Shown here piece by piece: positions 12,279-25,487 of a stretch of DNA of 64,000 nt. The notes under the pieces were generated by a model. That model saw only the letters and a program-made list of their open reading frames with translations, did no database searches and was not told where the DNA came from. A program made the position numbers and the translations under genes. This DNA comes from Limnanthes douglasii subsp. nivea (Eukaryota > Streptophyta > Magnoliopsida > Brassicales > Limnanthaceae), in contig JAUPFV010000002.1 in assembly GCA_036936605.1 (NCBI GenBank), positions 249,571,305-249,635,304 of the forward strand, written 5' to 3'. Numbering within the stretch: the stretch's first letter is position 1; each line of letters opens with the position of its first letter.

Positions 12279-15200
12279 TTACAATCGGAGAATTGTTCTA
12301 AGTGTATCGGACAGATTTTGAATTGTTTGTTGCTCTTGTGTTGCTTGCAACTCTTGTAGTGGCATCTCCTCATAACACCTAAACGAAGATAGAGCACAAG
12401 TAAGCAAAAAATAAAGGAAGGAACTGCTTTGAATGGAGGTTAGTTCCCCAACTATGACAAACTAGTCCCTGGCACAAAATACAGGAAGGAACCGCACTGA
12501 ATGGGGACTAGCAGTGAGCCAGTGATTGATTTTACAACTCAGGACTTATTTCTATAGTGATTTTTATAGCTATAGTCAGGGGACTAGTTTCTATATTGAT
12601 TTCAATGCCTTGTCCTCAGAGAGGTAACTACTATTCAAATGCGGGAAGTAACTCAGTCACGAGTTTCAGAAACCGCAATAATCGTGTATACTTACATTTT
12701 GTGGTAAGCTAAAGCTTGTGCCAGATTCATTAATGTCGAACTTGAAGTGAGTCTTTGGTATACACTTGAGGGAAGAGGCATCTGCATCAATAAATTCATA
12801 TGTATGTTACTACATTTTCAAAATCACATATTTCTCTAGAGAGAGGAAAAGGTATCTGACCTCATTCTGGGCTCGTCGACCCTTTTTGGGTTGGCCATCC
12901 CCCGTAAATAGCTCCTGTAATGATTCTACAGCTACACTCCCAGAATTATCACGCTGCTGCATGCCTCCAAGCATATTTTCTGACAACAGGGCAATTGGAG
13001 ATATATCAGTTGCCCTCAAGAATGGAATAGGTACTGTATTTCCAGCAGCATAAATTGACCAAAGCTGCAATATCAACTCTTTAAGTAAGCACATAAGCTA
13101 TCGAGACCAGTTAGAAATTAATATAAGTCCTTTAATATACAGATGTCAACGCAATTAACCTTATCTTGCAAAGCAAATGCTTTCTTGCTGACAGTTTCAT
13201 TCTTCAATGCACTCATGCCACCGCCAGCTTCAACATGCCTACTTGGTATACTGTTAAACTGGGACTTCTGCTCGGGGGAAAGTGATACAGTCTGGGCAAC
13301 AGATAGATTGTTTGCAACAGCAACTCCTACACTATCCACTCTAAAAAAAAATCCGTTGTAGTTTAGCTGAATAGGCAAACAACTCAGTTTGGTCATATTC
13401 AAGACTAAATTTATAAGCCTGTCTACAATATCTAATGGTAAAGGATGAAACAGACATATAACAAAGAAAAGAAATTTATACTAGGGCCTAAAAGAACATC
13501 AGAAAAGTATGTGCTTTGTAAGTACCGGGAAGCAGCTTGTTCTACTTCTGAACCAACAATGGATGTGGTTTTACCATGAGCTGATAAAGAAGGTTCCTTC
13601 AAAGTGGAACGTTGGTTTCTAATGAAATTTATAGTTGATTCATCCCCATCATGAATTACCACGGTTCCAAATTCACCTGTTCATTAAAGATCTAAATTAT
13701 ATAAAGACAGCCAAATCCCTTATTCTTTTTTACCTGACAAAAGGACAAAATTACAAAAGCAGAAGAAACTATTTAGGGATGCGAGCAGAAAGAAGGTATT
13801 TGCAATATGTTAGATCAAAATTGTTAATCTAACACACAGAAATCTGAATAAGTTTTTATTAGATAAAAGTAGAACAATTTTTTTTTAAAATCAGTGAACA
13901 CAAACTCAGCCAGACATTTGTTGATTTGTTTGAGTATATTTTGGCGATGAGTAAACAAATGTCAGGCTAAGTTTATGTTTACTGATTAACAATGTAGAGA
14001 CTCAAGCTACCAGATCTTCTCTTACAAAAGAATGCAATAAATACAAAATTGAAGGTGCAAACAAAATGCAGTCACCTTCTCCACCGAACTCCTCGGCGTC
14101 TAATACATGCTGTTTCTTCAGAGTACTAACCGGAGGTGCATCATTAGGCACTTGAATTCCACCAATGTTAAGAGGTTTTGATGGAACAGTATCTCCAAAG
14201 TCATCATTAAGTTTGGGACCTGCAGGTGGCTGTTACAAACTTAGTACAATAAGAAAGATACAGATAGAAACAACTAAAGAGAGAGACATACAACAATTGC
14301 TTGCACCGTTGGAGCAAGGTTTTGAACTTGAAGACTCATCGAGGCCCTAGCCTTCCTTGCCTTCTCAATCTTTGGAAATATTGCAGAAGCTCCACTCTTA
14401 CATCTTTCAATAAATTTGTGCTATGTTCACAAAAAGAGACACCATGTTCAGTCAGATGTAGAATGCGAAAGACAAAAAGCAATAACAACCTTAATGTTGA
14501 TGTTACACGTAAATCAGAAGAATGGCAGGACTAGATTTTATTATGTCATGGCCAGATAAAGAAATTAGTTTCGAAAGAAAATTATAAAGGCAACAATGAA
14601 AAGATCATATAAATGAACTACAGTTTTTAAATTTCACGCACTAAACTGATTGATAACAGGAATACACACTAAACAGATTGATAACCGGACCGCACTAAAG
14701 ACATTGATAACAGGCATCATACCTTCAACATCTCAGCAGCAGTGGGGCGAAGACGTGGTTCTTTTGTAAGAGACTTTGCAACAAAATCATGGAAGATTAG
14801 AGACCTGAAATAGACAAAAACAATTTCAAGACAAAGACTAGCCCTTGTACAATTTATTAGGACTATCTTAACTAAAAGTTAGTTTGAAAGTGGGTAACTG
14901 GCTAAAAATTTAATGTCCACGTATGAAGTACTTAATAGATCTTTAGCAAATACTCAAGAGAAATCACTATTCAGTTAGTTGGTCCTAATAATCAAGACTA
15001 GGCTATGTGAAGTAACATATAATGAAATACTGGTTAATGAAGTTTGGAGAAAACTGAAAGGTGATGGCTATCTTCAATCCACAGTATTAGATTACTGCAC
15101 CAAATGTTTTATAATTAAATTATAAATACATATGAATACTAATGACTTGAAAACACAATCTCTTTTTGCATAAGGCCAAGTAAGATAGTTTGACTGAAAT

Positions 15201-18200
15201 TGAACACAAAAGATAAACGAAAATAGATTTCAGGATCGAAATGTTCGACACATCACATAATGTCCTGTTTTCATTCTCAAGCAGTGTTTAGCAATTGGTG
15301 ATGCTAATCCTTTGCATTTTACAACCAAAATAACATCATAGAAGAAAAAAAAGCAAAAACATAATCTTAATAGCTTCGATGGAAGCAGTGGGAGAGAATA
15401 TATAATGCAAGAAAAGCTAATTATAATGGTAAGAGTATGCAGAACAGAACACAGATAGAACATTCTGTAACACCTGACGATGTTCAATTCAAACGGTTTG
15501 TGCGAAAAATGACCTGATACAAAACAACTACAAAATGGCAAGAGGCTAAGAGCATACATATATGTAGGTGTACAAGCCAAATGTCATATCACATGTCAAA
15601 ACTGGTGAAAGAAGAAAACAATGCAAGGGAGAGAGTGGAAGACAATAGAGGGAAGGACCAAAAGGAGCTGCAACCAAAGCTTATTAAAAAACTTAATACC
15701 CATTTTCAAAAATAAACAAAACTAAACGACAGACTCAATATTACTCGTTCATAAAACCACCTCTTAAAAAGTAAGACATGCATATGATAAATATGATAAA
15801 CCATTCTCATATCTAAGCAATTTGCAAATTTAAATTCTCAAGAGAGCAAACCATTTCTCTTTATCCTCAAGCATAGGAGCTGGCTCAATGGATATCATGA
15901 ACAAAACCTATCAACGACAGAAACACATGTTATATCATAGTGAATAAAATGCAAATTAACTGTCCTAAATATATAAACAAGAAAGCTCACAAGATGCACA
16001 AAGTTGGCTATGTTAATTTGGTGAGAGAACAAAATTATGGAAGGTCCAACAACAAATCCAAGCAACAACTTTGAAAAAACAGTCTAGCACACGTAGGCAG
16101 GTGGACTAAGACTAAGAGTTTCAGTTAAAAGTATAAACAAATAGAAATACATGCAGACATAACAGTATCAAACTATCATTAGCACAGTAAAATAACAATA
16201 CTATCAAACTATCACATGCAGATTGGGTTGTTTATCCTTGTACTGCTTTGTGAAGCTGATGCTGGGCTTAGATAGCAGAGTAATTAAAGAACCTCAAGAC
16301 TTTTTATATACTGAAGAAGAATATATACATAATATTTTTAAAAAAACTTTATTTAACTTTTCTCACATGCAGATTGGGTTGTTTATCCTTGTACTACTTT
16401 GTGAAGCTGATGCTGGGCTTAGATAGCAGAGTAATTAAAGAGCCTCAAGACTTTTTATATACTGAAGAAGAATATATACATAATATTTTTGTTCACTAGA
16501 CAATACAATTATCATGACTCCTACATGACATGTCAAAAATTTGTCAACAAAAGTGATTGTTCTTTTAACACAGTTAAAACTCAATGATAGAGTACTGCAA
16601 AAGTTTAAACATGTACCAACCCTCATTGGATGCACATCTGATCTTGGTGGAAGTCCCTGAACACAAACAATAGAATTTCATGAATCGATGATTATTTTGC
16701 AGGAGACATGACTGTAATAAATATTACTTTACTTTGGAATGAAGACTGTGACGAAGGTTGGGGATCAGAAAATGTTAACAAATCAACCAACCTAATAGCT
16801 ATCGATTCTTTTCGTATAAAAGTTTCACCGCGTGAGCGATATGACATGGTAGTTTGCCATATTACTAAAACTAGTTTGATAACAGAGCAAGTACATAATG
16901 AGAACTGTCATATCCAAGGCGTAGTTTCATACCTCTGCCATTTCAATTGCTGAGACACCAAGAGCCCATACATCTACCTAAGGAATTCAAAACCATTAGT
17001 AGATGCAAGTGCTAGAGGTTATGATCCATTTTGGCAACCAAATTATTTTCAATCTGCTTGTCCATAAGGATAAGATGTTTCCGAAAAGCTCTAAAAACAT
17101 CACACTCCAAAGCAACATTTGCAACAGGACCAGCAAAGTTTATAAATATAAAAAAGGAGACAAGCTGATAAGAATCTCTAATTGAGACTCATTCCTTGAG
17201 AAAACAAGAAAACATCTCTAAATTCATTTTCAGTTATTCACAAGTCGTTGATATTTTGCATAGGAAAACAGGTGATAGTATCAATAATCCACTCATTAGA
17301 CACCTTACCTTTCCATCATAGCGGCTTTCCTGAATAACTTCTGGAGCCATCCAATGTGGAGTTCCAATGAACTGCAAAAAGTGTAAAAGCGTTAAGAAAG
17401 AATAACTAATAAAGGCTAAAAATCAATATTTTTTGACTGGGCAAATTATCAGAGCCCAGACCCGCCTAAATATTCTAAAGCATATATAGTACTTCAGTTA
17501 TAGTTTGAACCCATGACACAGTAACCTGAAATCTAGAAATACCTAGTTCTTACGAGTCCCTTGGTATTGTTACAAACTCGCTCCCAAACAGAAAAATGAC
17601 AGGTGTAGATATAACAACTAGCTAAAATCAAGAATGTACCGTGTTGCGTTTAGACATAGTCCTTGTAAGTTGAGCTGCAACTCCAAAATCGCCTATTATA
17701 TCACCAACACAGAGAAAGAAAAGTTTTAAATCAGTGCCTAGATTGTTTGAGTTATTGAAATTGGAAAGAACGAACATCGCTGCAACGAAACGAACATAAA
17801 GTTATAAGAAGCAATATAGGACAGACAAAGAAAGAGGAGAGGCTTAAGTACTACATGTCTAGACTACATGTATATCCTAAGATCATTTCCCATCAGGTCC
17901 ATCGTAATTACAATTTTTTTTATAATGTTTTGGAAAGTTTATTCAGCTCAACTTCTCACAAGATGAGACATAAATTAACAAAATTATGCACAGGATGGAA
18001 GTAGTGGCCGGATTCACATAAAGTCGGGCAAAATCAATGAGTCGAGTATAATGTATGTGCTTAAGTGCTGAATCCTCATCAACATATGTAAAATGTTAAA
18101 CTGTAAATACCAGGAAATCAAATAGTAGTCTTGCCACGCAAGCAAGCATAGTCACATGAGGCGCATAGCGTATTTAAGTGCAGTGAATGCTTACAGATCT

Positions 18201-19972
18201 TTCAATATTTAATCAAGTTTCCTCACCTAACTTGACCTCTCCTTGTTCAGTTAACAAGATATTTCCACCTTTAATGTCTCTATGGACCTTGAAAATCGAG
18301 TGCAAGTATGCAAGGCCCTATATTTACAAGAATGTCAAACCAAAAACACATCAGGAAATAGGCACAGACGAACGACACTGAACACCTAAGTCATCTAAAG
18401 CAAAAAAATGGATGTGAGATGATGCATCCAACAATAGTAGCCATCAAGCATAAGATAAAAATGAAACAACAATCAATTTAAGTTTAAAGAAACATTATTA
18501 GTGAAACTGTAAAACTACATTTCCGATTATCAGAGTTATGTACTTCACAGCCAAGCAACAGTCAATAGCACACCTTTAGTGCTTCTCGACATACGTACGC
18601 TATTTGATACTCCTCTAGCGGCTCCTCGATAACATTCATCAAATCCGCAACACTTCCACCCCCACAATATTCCATCACTATCTGTCCAGAAATACAAATT
18701 AGCCATTACTAAATACAATAAAGCTTGAATGTAACCAAGCAACTGCTGCGGCTATACTCACCCAAAGATAATCCTCTCCTTGATAACTTCCAAGGTAGCG
18801 GACAACATTTGGATGACTACACTGCTGCAACATCTCAATTTCTCCGCGTATTTCTTCATATCCCTCCTCCTGGGCCACAAACAAAACATGAACATATTTC
18901 TAATGGTTGAACGAATACTCAGTGAAAAATATGGACATCTTTACACACCCCTTCAGATAATGATATGACTTTGATAGCAACAAGCTCTGAAGTTTTATAG
19001 TCTCTTGCCTTGTAAACAGCCCCATACGATCCTTTTCCTGCAGTACCAGAATGTAAGCTACCCATCAAGCCGGAGGCAACAAACCAACAACCCAATTCTA
19101 GACCAAACCCATAACCTAATCTAAGTAAAGGAACTACTAATTTAGATGCGGTAAACTTAAGCTACTTAAATATATCGTTTTGTTGGCTTCAACTAATAGA
19201 ATGAGCAATTGGTAAACCCAAAGATAATCGAGCTGCACAAGAATTATAGGGAAAATAGCGCACCGAGTTCATTGAGCAATTCATACTTGATGGTTGGATC
19301 TTCCTTGTTAACGTAATCTGGAATCGACGTCGTAGAAATCTTGCTGTGCCTAGTCTCTTCGACTTGAGACTGCGACGAAGGAGAGAAACCACCGTCTTTC
19401 TTTCGCTTCCCACCTAGCCCTAACTCCCCCATGGCCTGCATGCTAGCAACCGCCCTTCCCATCGTCGTCATCTTCTCCTTTTCCTTCTTTGCGGACGGCG
19501 ATTTCACTACAAACGTCCCAAACTCCCCACCTTCACCACCACTCTCATCGTCTTCTTCACCGTCCATCGTGCCTCTCCTCGTCCTCCTCTTTGGACTCAC
19601 AGCCATACGCGACTTCGACGAGTACGACTCGTTCTGGCTACGACTACTGCGATCGGTCTTAACTATCATCGTGCCAAAATCTCCGCCGTAATCGTCGTCG
19701 TCGTAGTCGAGGGGAGCTCCGCCGCCGAAGTCCTTGGGGAGGCGTTTAAGGAGAGGAGGAAGAGAAGAATCATCGTCGTCGTCTTCAGCTCCATCGTTGT
19801 CCTTGAATACCATTGTAGCGTACAAATCAACATCTTCTTCGTTGGTTTTGGATTTATCCGGTTCGTGATCGGAATCCGAATCGGAGTCGGAGTGAACTAC
19901 AAAGGTGGAGTAAATGTCGGCTTTAGGTTCGGATTTTCGAGTCCAACGAGAGCGGGGCAAGTTATGATCCAT
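12279..19972 (-). CDS. SIK1: Hippo/MST-type Ser/Thr protein kinase (SIK1-like, MAP4K family)
   Basis: I place 18 coding exons: 19264-19972, 18949-19037, 18762-18869, 18574-18681, 18227-18317, 17640-17692, 17309-17371, 16933-16977, 16621-16656, 15852-15907, 14723-14804, 14292-14420, 14076-14229, 13526-13676, 13160-13340, 12861-13064, 12696-12781 and 12279-12378. All junctions are GT-AG and in phase, giving 2445 nt and 814 residues, close to Arabidopsis SIK1. Residues 1-230 are acidic and Ser-rich. The kinase domain spans about 231-485, with the G-loop GKGSYGAV at 237-244, Lys259, HRD with Asp352, DFG at 370-372 and APE at 395-397, so it looks active. The C-terminal 330 residues are a regulatory tail ending in a helical segment. 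I chose the ATG at 19972 ([10 protein letters not shown]) over one 12 codons upstream because it matches the family N-terminus. In Arabidopsis SIK1 binds MOB1, controls cell proliferation and expansion, and acts in immune signalling. Confidence 0.95.
13889..13987 (-). repeat. Intronic 99-bp imperfect hairpin in SIK1
   Basis: It lies in the intron between the exons at 14076-14229 and 13526-13676. Two 34-nt arms (13889-13922 and 13954-13987) are complementary with four mismatches, separated by a 31-nt loop. In the RNA of the transcribed (minus) strand, two of the four mismatches become G-U pairs. This may be a foldback MITE or a small-RNA precursor; no protein-coding role is possible. Confidence 0.75.
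16213..16490 (-). repeat. Intronic tandem duplication in SIK1 (period 151 bp)
   Basis: About 127 bp starting CACATGCAGATTGGG at 16213 recur at 16364 with only two substitutions, separated by about 24 bp. Both copies lie in the intron between coding exons 16621-16656 and 15852-15907, so the protein is unaffected. The few differences indicate a recent event. Confidence 0.9.
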
Positions 19973-20198
19973 ATTGTGCAATTTGTGCACACGAGGAGTT
20001 GCAGACACACATAAGCGACTTAGCTTTAGATGGTCATAGCCGGAAATGACTCTTTTTCCGGAGCCAAAAGTAAATGACAGCTTGCTCGAGATTTAGACAA
20101 TTTTGGTCCCTGTTCAAACTGGACCACATCTACTTTTAAATAAAAATTATCACTCCAACAATTACCATCAAATATAAAATTTATTTAATAATTATCTA
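19973..20198 (-). promoter_or_regulatory. SIK1 5' flank (probable 5' UTR and core promoter)
   Basis: Only about 225 bp separate the SIK1 start codon from the duplicated repeat block that begins near 20199. Any proximal promoter must lie in this interval or inside the repeat block. I see no unambiguous TATA box on the minus strand here. Confidence 0.4.
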
Positions 20199-20206
20199 AA
20201 GAATTA

Positions 20207-20330
20207 TTAGTTGATAAATGAATATTTATAAAAAGTTTATTATTTGATAATAAAAAAATTATTTAGTGGATAAATGAATATTTATAAAAGTTTATTATTT
20301 GATAATAAAAAAAGATAAATAATTGTTTAA
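20207..20330. repeat. Two tandem 56-bp AT-rich units
   Basis: GATAAATGAATATTTATAAA units begin at 20213 and 20269, each followed by a TTTATTATTTGATAATAAAA segment. The equivalent edge of the second large copy (about 25500) has one unit only, so copy number changed after the large duplication. Confidence 0.8.
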
Positions 20331-20759
20331 TAGTTCCAAATATGTTTTATGGTTTTTTTTAATATTATACATTTAAAATTATACTTTAAAAATTGAAATG
20401 ATCACTAGATTTGTTTCTTTAGGAGGACAAAATTAGATCCATAAAATATATTTATTTATTTTTTAGTTTTTCTCTAATTTGATTGTAAAATTAATTTAGA
20501 TAACAATTTTATTCCAGAATTAAGTATATTTTGATGGTTAAAAATTAATTTGATTTTAGTTCTAGAATTACCCGTAATTTTGTTGTTAAAATATAATTGC
20601 ATTCAATTGCGAAATTACATGGAAATATATTGTGTAAATAAACAAAAGGTAAATTATCCATAAATGCCCCACCAAATATTTCTCTGCCACCTAATATCCA
20701 AAAGTTGCAAACTACCAATAGATATCTAGATTATAAAATTGGACGAAAATGCCTTCATT

Positions 20760-23700
20760 AGTATAAATAGGAGTTTTAGGTTGAAAACATGTTTTACATA
20801 TTACATCTCTCTTAACTCTTAAACCAAGAAACTCCATAAACCTCTGAAATCGACGACGAACTCCGATGTAGCGTCACAAAATAATGATTATGAGCTAGAA
20901 TCTATGTTTGGACCTCTATTAAAAACAAATGGCAGTAAAAACTCCGAATTACATGTAAGAACTATGTACAAGTTATTCGTTTCTTTGTATTTGGATGGTT
21001 TTAGTTTAGTTAATTAAGTCTAGAAGTGTTGAATTAACATGAACTATGTTCTTAAACTCAAAATGTTCTTAAGGTATCGTTTATCAAAACTCATCTTTGT
21101 ACTTTATGTTTGGATAAACATATAGTTTCAAAGTATGGAAGTTCGCACTATTTGCATATAATGTGTTACAATTAATAATTGGGTTATAATATATTGTATG
21201 GTATCCTAGTTTGACTTTTGAGAGTCCATTTTTGGTTGCTTTCAACGTGAAAGTGAGATATAACCCATGTCTTGCATCTTTTTTATATGTCATACACAGG
21301 AATCGAATAGTTGTACTTATGGTTTTACATTGCATTTAATTTGCCAAATGTCTTGTATGTTACATAAATCCCTAGAATCGCATGGTCATTAACGCTTGAT
21401 TCGCATGGTGTGTGTTTACAGTATAAAAGCATCGTAGGTGTCTCTATAATCGCATGGTTTGTAGCACTAGAATTGTATGGTGTTTATGTTGCAGTATAGT
21501 GAGAAATTCAATATTATTAATGTATTATGTTTAATCAACCCATATCGCATGGTGTTTTTTGTAAGAAAAATGTCTCTAAAAGCTTGCTTTAACAGTTTTG
21601 GTTTAGTTAGCATATTGAATCCGATGAAATAGAAGAGTAATCTTATTAGAAATAAACACATAGAAGTTGCATTTGAAATACCTTTTTATACAATATCGAA
21701 GGCTTTTTATGAGCTTTGTAGTGAGAATTTTTCAATGAAAAAACATTGGCAGATTATAACCAAGATCATAAAGATATACTCAATGGAAGAATACGTTTTC
21801 AGAATTGGTTATAAAATAACCAAACTAATGACCAATGGCGTGAAGAGTGTTTTTTATCGAAACATGACAACAAGAAAATGGCTTTACACTTAGTCGGAGG
21901 ATTCAAACTGTGTTACACCGATGGTCAGGAAATAAATTTGAGGATCATAAAAACTTTATGGATAAAAGTTCCAAAAAAGTTGATAAAAACAAAACAAACT
22001 AATATCAAACAATTTTATAAAGGTACGTCTTTATCATCGGATTTTTTGTTTTGTTATAATGGAAACGCATACTCAATTCACTAGAATCGTATAGTGTTCG
22101 TTTACAGTAGAAATGCATGGTTATTGTCACTAGAATCACATGATTGTAACACTAGGATCGCATGGTCAGTGTCACTAGAATCGTATGGTTTGTATCACTA
22201 GAATACCATGGTGTTTATTTTACTGTGAAGTCAAATATTAAGTAGTATTAATGTTCCATATTGTGTTATGTTTTACAAGAATCAATAGACAAAGTCATTT
22301 ATGCGGCCGGGAGAGGGGGGTCATGTTGTGAAAGTTGTGGTTAATTTATTGATAATTTATATGTGCTCTACCCTATTCTATTTAGTATCATAAGATTTAT
22401 TGGGTTGGATAACGGTCTATTGAAAAAAAAAACTGTAATTGGTCCATAAGAATAAATGAAAGTTGTTTAAATCAAATTAAACTTGTGTCTCCAACATATC
22501 AGATAGATTTATCGGATGTCTTACACTTTTAATTTTAGAATATAATTAAAAAAAATTAAAAATATAAATAGTCTAGATAAAATTTTTGATGTTGCCATTC
22601 ATCATACAGTACACAACCATTACGCAAGCAGAAGCAATACCTAACATAATCCTAAGATAGTACAAATGATGGGGATTTGAGTCAAATCATCAACCCTTGA
22701 TATAATTAAAAATTTGAACCAGCTTAAAGATAACGAGGTATCAAATATTTTAGTCTCGAATGTTATTTTTTAGTAGAAACGCATGGTGAGAATCATTAGT
22801 CTCGCATGATGTTTATTGCATTAAAATTGCATGATATGTATCACATAAATCACATGGTCATAGTTAGTAGCATTAGAATTGCATGGTTAATATCAATAGA
22901 CTCGCATGATCATCAACACTATAATTGCATGGTCAATAATAACCACGTGGTTAGTATCCCCAAAATTGCATCTTCACTTGTATTAATTTCACATCTTACT
23001 TTGATCTAGTCACAAATGTTTTATTGGGTTGTTCATCATTGCATAGGTTTTGGAAGGTGAGTTAACACTGACAAAAGCTGAAAGAAAAGCATTTGAAGGG
23101 GATGAAGCTAGTGGGAACCCAAATCCTGTACCAGATTAAAAAGCTAAGAAAATGACTAAATCTATATGAACAAAACTAAACATAAGGCCATTACACCCAA
23201 GACAACCACCAACCACCCCAACCTGAACATACAAGCCCACAACCAGCAATTAAACACCAATACAAACATCCCCAATTGAAATTGAATGGTACAAATATGA
23301 ATTTAATATTGATTTCATCCTACGTGAATTCATGCACCAACAAAGAAAGACTCAAACACCCTACAAGAAGACTTCAACCTTTTTAAAGAGCGTTGCAACC
23401 ACCTTTAAGAATGATATAACGACATTGAGCGCTAAAATCAACATTAAAATGAAGAATACGACCATTTTTAAGAGAAGTTCTCTTTGACGTCAAAGATTGG
23501 AATATAAAAGACAAATAAATACTTACATGTTGTTTGTTGAGTTCTACCGTATGCAACATTTGCTTGAAAACAATAAGTATAAAATAAATATATGTATCTC
23601 CTTTTGTTTTACTTGTTATATATGTTTTATTTCTTGTAGTCCCATACCAATATGTCTGGCAGTATTATGAAAGGCTAAAAATCAAACGAAAGTGATAGTT

Positions 23701-23990
23701 GAGTTACTTTGAGAGCTGGAACAACGAGACTTTGAAATAACAAATTTTATTTTTATTCGTGATCCAAAACCAACGGAGTTAGTAACACAAGAACCATCAG
23801 TTAACTAAGAACTCTTAACATTACCACCACCAGTCAATGAAGAACTGTCACCACCACCACAAGTCGATGAAGAAGTCCCATTGGTACCACTAGAATAACA
23901 AGTGGTACCTAATGAATCGTCTGTAAATGAGACAGAGGCTACACCATAGGCACAAGTTTGTGAAGATTAAAGTGGATCTTAAGTAGATTA
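20760..23990 (+). pseudogene. Broken multi-exon gene in copy 1 (unrecognised, Ulp1-associated?)
   Basis: I do not recognise the product. Exon-like pieces appear in order. One lies at about 21660-21890 (KHWQIITKIIKIYSMEEYVF). Another at 21878-22081 contains LHLVGGFKLCYTDGQEINLR. After an acceptor-like GCATAG, 23048-23140 reads VLEGELTLTKAERKAFEGDE. At 23480-23573, with a GT-AG-like 66-bp gap, a piece joins 23640-23695 (PYQYVWQYYERLKIKRK). A Pro/Glu-rich tail follows at 23810-23985. Stops interrupt several pieces (for example after NPVPD). The 22-23 bp repeat arrays lie between the exons, as if they were introns. The downstream Ulp1-like remnant beyond copy 2 suggests a transposon-borne Ulp1-type gene; this is inference. 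Confidence 0.45.
21340..22250 (+). repeat. Degenerate 22-23 bp repeat array (GCATGGT core)
   Basis: Spaced copies follow the pattern GCATGGT-N5-6-TCACTAGAATC. Between 22110 and 22220 five units lie directly head to tail at 22-23 bp intervals. The equivalent array in copy 2 (26640-27610) has about five extra units. Related clusters lie at 22770-22970, 24100-24470, 28170-28360 and 29500-29850. All are in the same orientation. Confidence 0.75.
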
Positions 23991-25012
23991 AGATTCAATT
24001 TTCAATATATCATATATTGTAGGTTTTTAAAGTTATATATTGTGGGGTTGTAAAATAATATATTTAATGATATTTATAACACCTTTGCTTGTTTAACATA
24101 CTTGGAATCTCATGTTTATTATACTATGATATGATGGTTTATTATACTTGGATCTGATGGTATAATATACAAGAAATCACATGTTTAATAGCTATGGAAT
24201 TTCACGTTCAATTAACCTGGAATTACATGGTTTAATAAACATGGAATCCCATGTTTAACATACCTAGAATTGCATGGTTTAATATAACTGAAATTTCATG
24301 TTCATTATACATGAAATTGCATGGTTAATATGACTGGAACCGTATATATAATATACAATACATCGCATAGTAAGTATAACTAGAATCACATGTTAAATAT
24401 ACATAGAATTGCATGGTTTAATAAAACTGGAACCGTATATTTAATATAAAAGGAATTTAATGGCTAGCATGTGAGCCTAACCATCCAACAAGTCAACCAA
24501 CCAGACCAACTAAGCCGACTAGAAACTGATAAGGGAAAGAATTATTTGGATTAATAGTCGGATCGACTAAATAATAAAGTAATATGGCTTTATGAATGTT
24601 TTGTAAAAGAAGTCAAACAAAATGTAATATTGAGGATATTTTGTGTAATAAATAATAATTATAGTTAAGGTTAGTAAAATAGTGGGGGGAACCTTATATA
24701 GGTTAATCATGTGATATTTGGGCCCACCATTTGTACTATATAAAGCAACAACTCTTTTTGGGGAAAATGGTGAACATTTATTACTTAATTACTACTGTTG
24801 TCACCTTCTCTCTCTAGTTTTCTCGTGTTTTTCTTCATAAACAATATCCTCCAAATATAACTTAGACATACAAACTTTAATGAAAATATTGGAACTATCA
24901 TAAACCACTTCCAAGTATTATGTAAAATTCTCGGATTGTTGTTTTATAAATAGTCCATCCAAATATATTTAATGGTCTTTTAGGATATTTATGATACCAA
25001 AATTGCATGTTT

Positions 25013-25487
25013 CATTATCCAAAAGTGAAGAAGAAGAACTCAAACAAACCGAACAAGAAGAAGCACAAATCCGTCAATCTGAACCACAAGAATCCCAACA
25101 CCATCAACTTCAACCCCAAGATAGACAACAACAACAACAAGAAGAACTAACCTGCCCAAAGTCAGATAAATTTTAACTGAACCAACTAGAAACAACACCA
25201 GTCACCTCGTAGACAATAGAAGCCCAACACATACAAATAGAAAAAACTTGACAATAGAAGCCCAACACATACAAATAGAAAAACTAACACCACAAAAGCG
25301 TAAAAAAGAAATATCATCATCAACTAATACGTCCGAAAAAAGAACATGTATAGAAGTAAATGATGATGATGAAGTTTTTTTACAGAGCCTACACAATCCT
25401 ATTATGATAAGACTGATCAACTTGAGACTAATACTATCATAGAACAATGTTTAGATATTATCTCATATTCATGGATGTTACTACTAA
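25013..25487 (+). other. Spacer between the two large copies with Gln/Glu-rich ORF
   Basis: This 475-bp stretch is absent to the right of copy 2. An open frame across the junction (24991-25176) encodes a Glu/Gln-rich peptide. A second (25248-25442) is Lys/Glu-rich and includes KKEISSSTNTSEKRTC. A segment starting GACAATAGAAGCCCAACACA occurs twice in tandem (about 25212 and 25247). It may be more of the same broken gene (an acidic linker); no family is recognised. Confidence 0.4.

Larger units (their letters stand above)
20199..25012 (+). repeat. Large tandem duplication, copy 1
   Basis: About 4.8 kb that recur almost unchanged at 25488-30411. Both copies run from AAGAATTATTAG to a shared end at ATACCAAAATTGCATGTT. 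A TATA box (GTATAAATAGG, about 20760) starts the transcribed-looking part. Broken exons and 22-23 bp repeat arrays follow. Differences between copies are scattered single bases plus a few indels. The block resembles the 5' portion of a transposon-borne gene; the whole segment must have been copied as a unit. Confidence 0.9.

Noticed and set aside
19431..19691. ORF on plus opposite SIK1 exon 1
   Set aside because: It mirrors the acidic, Ser-rich SIK1 N-terminus; the minus-strand reading matches a known family and splices correctly.
22110..22220. CRISPR-like array
   Set aside because: Regular 22-23 bp units are directly adjacent, without unique spacers, and lie in plant nuclear DNA; this is a degenerate tandem repeat.
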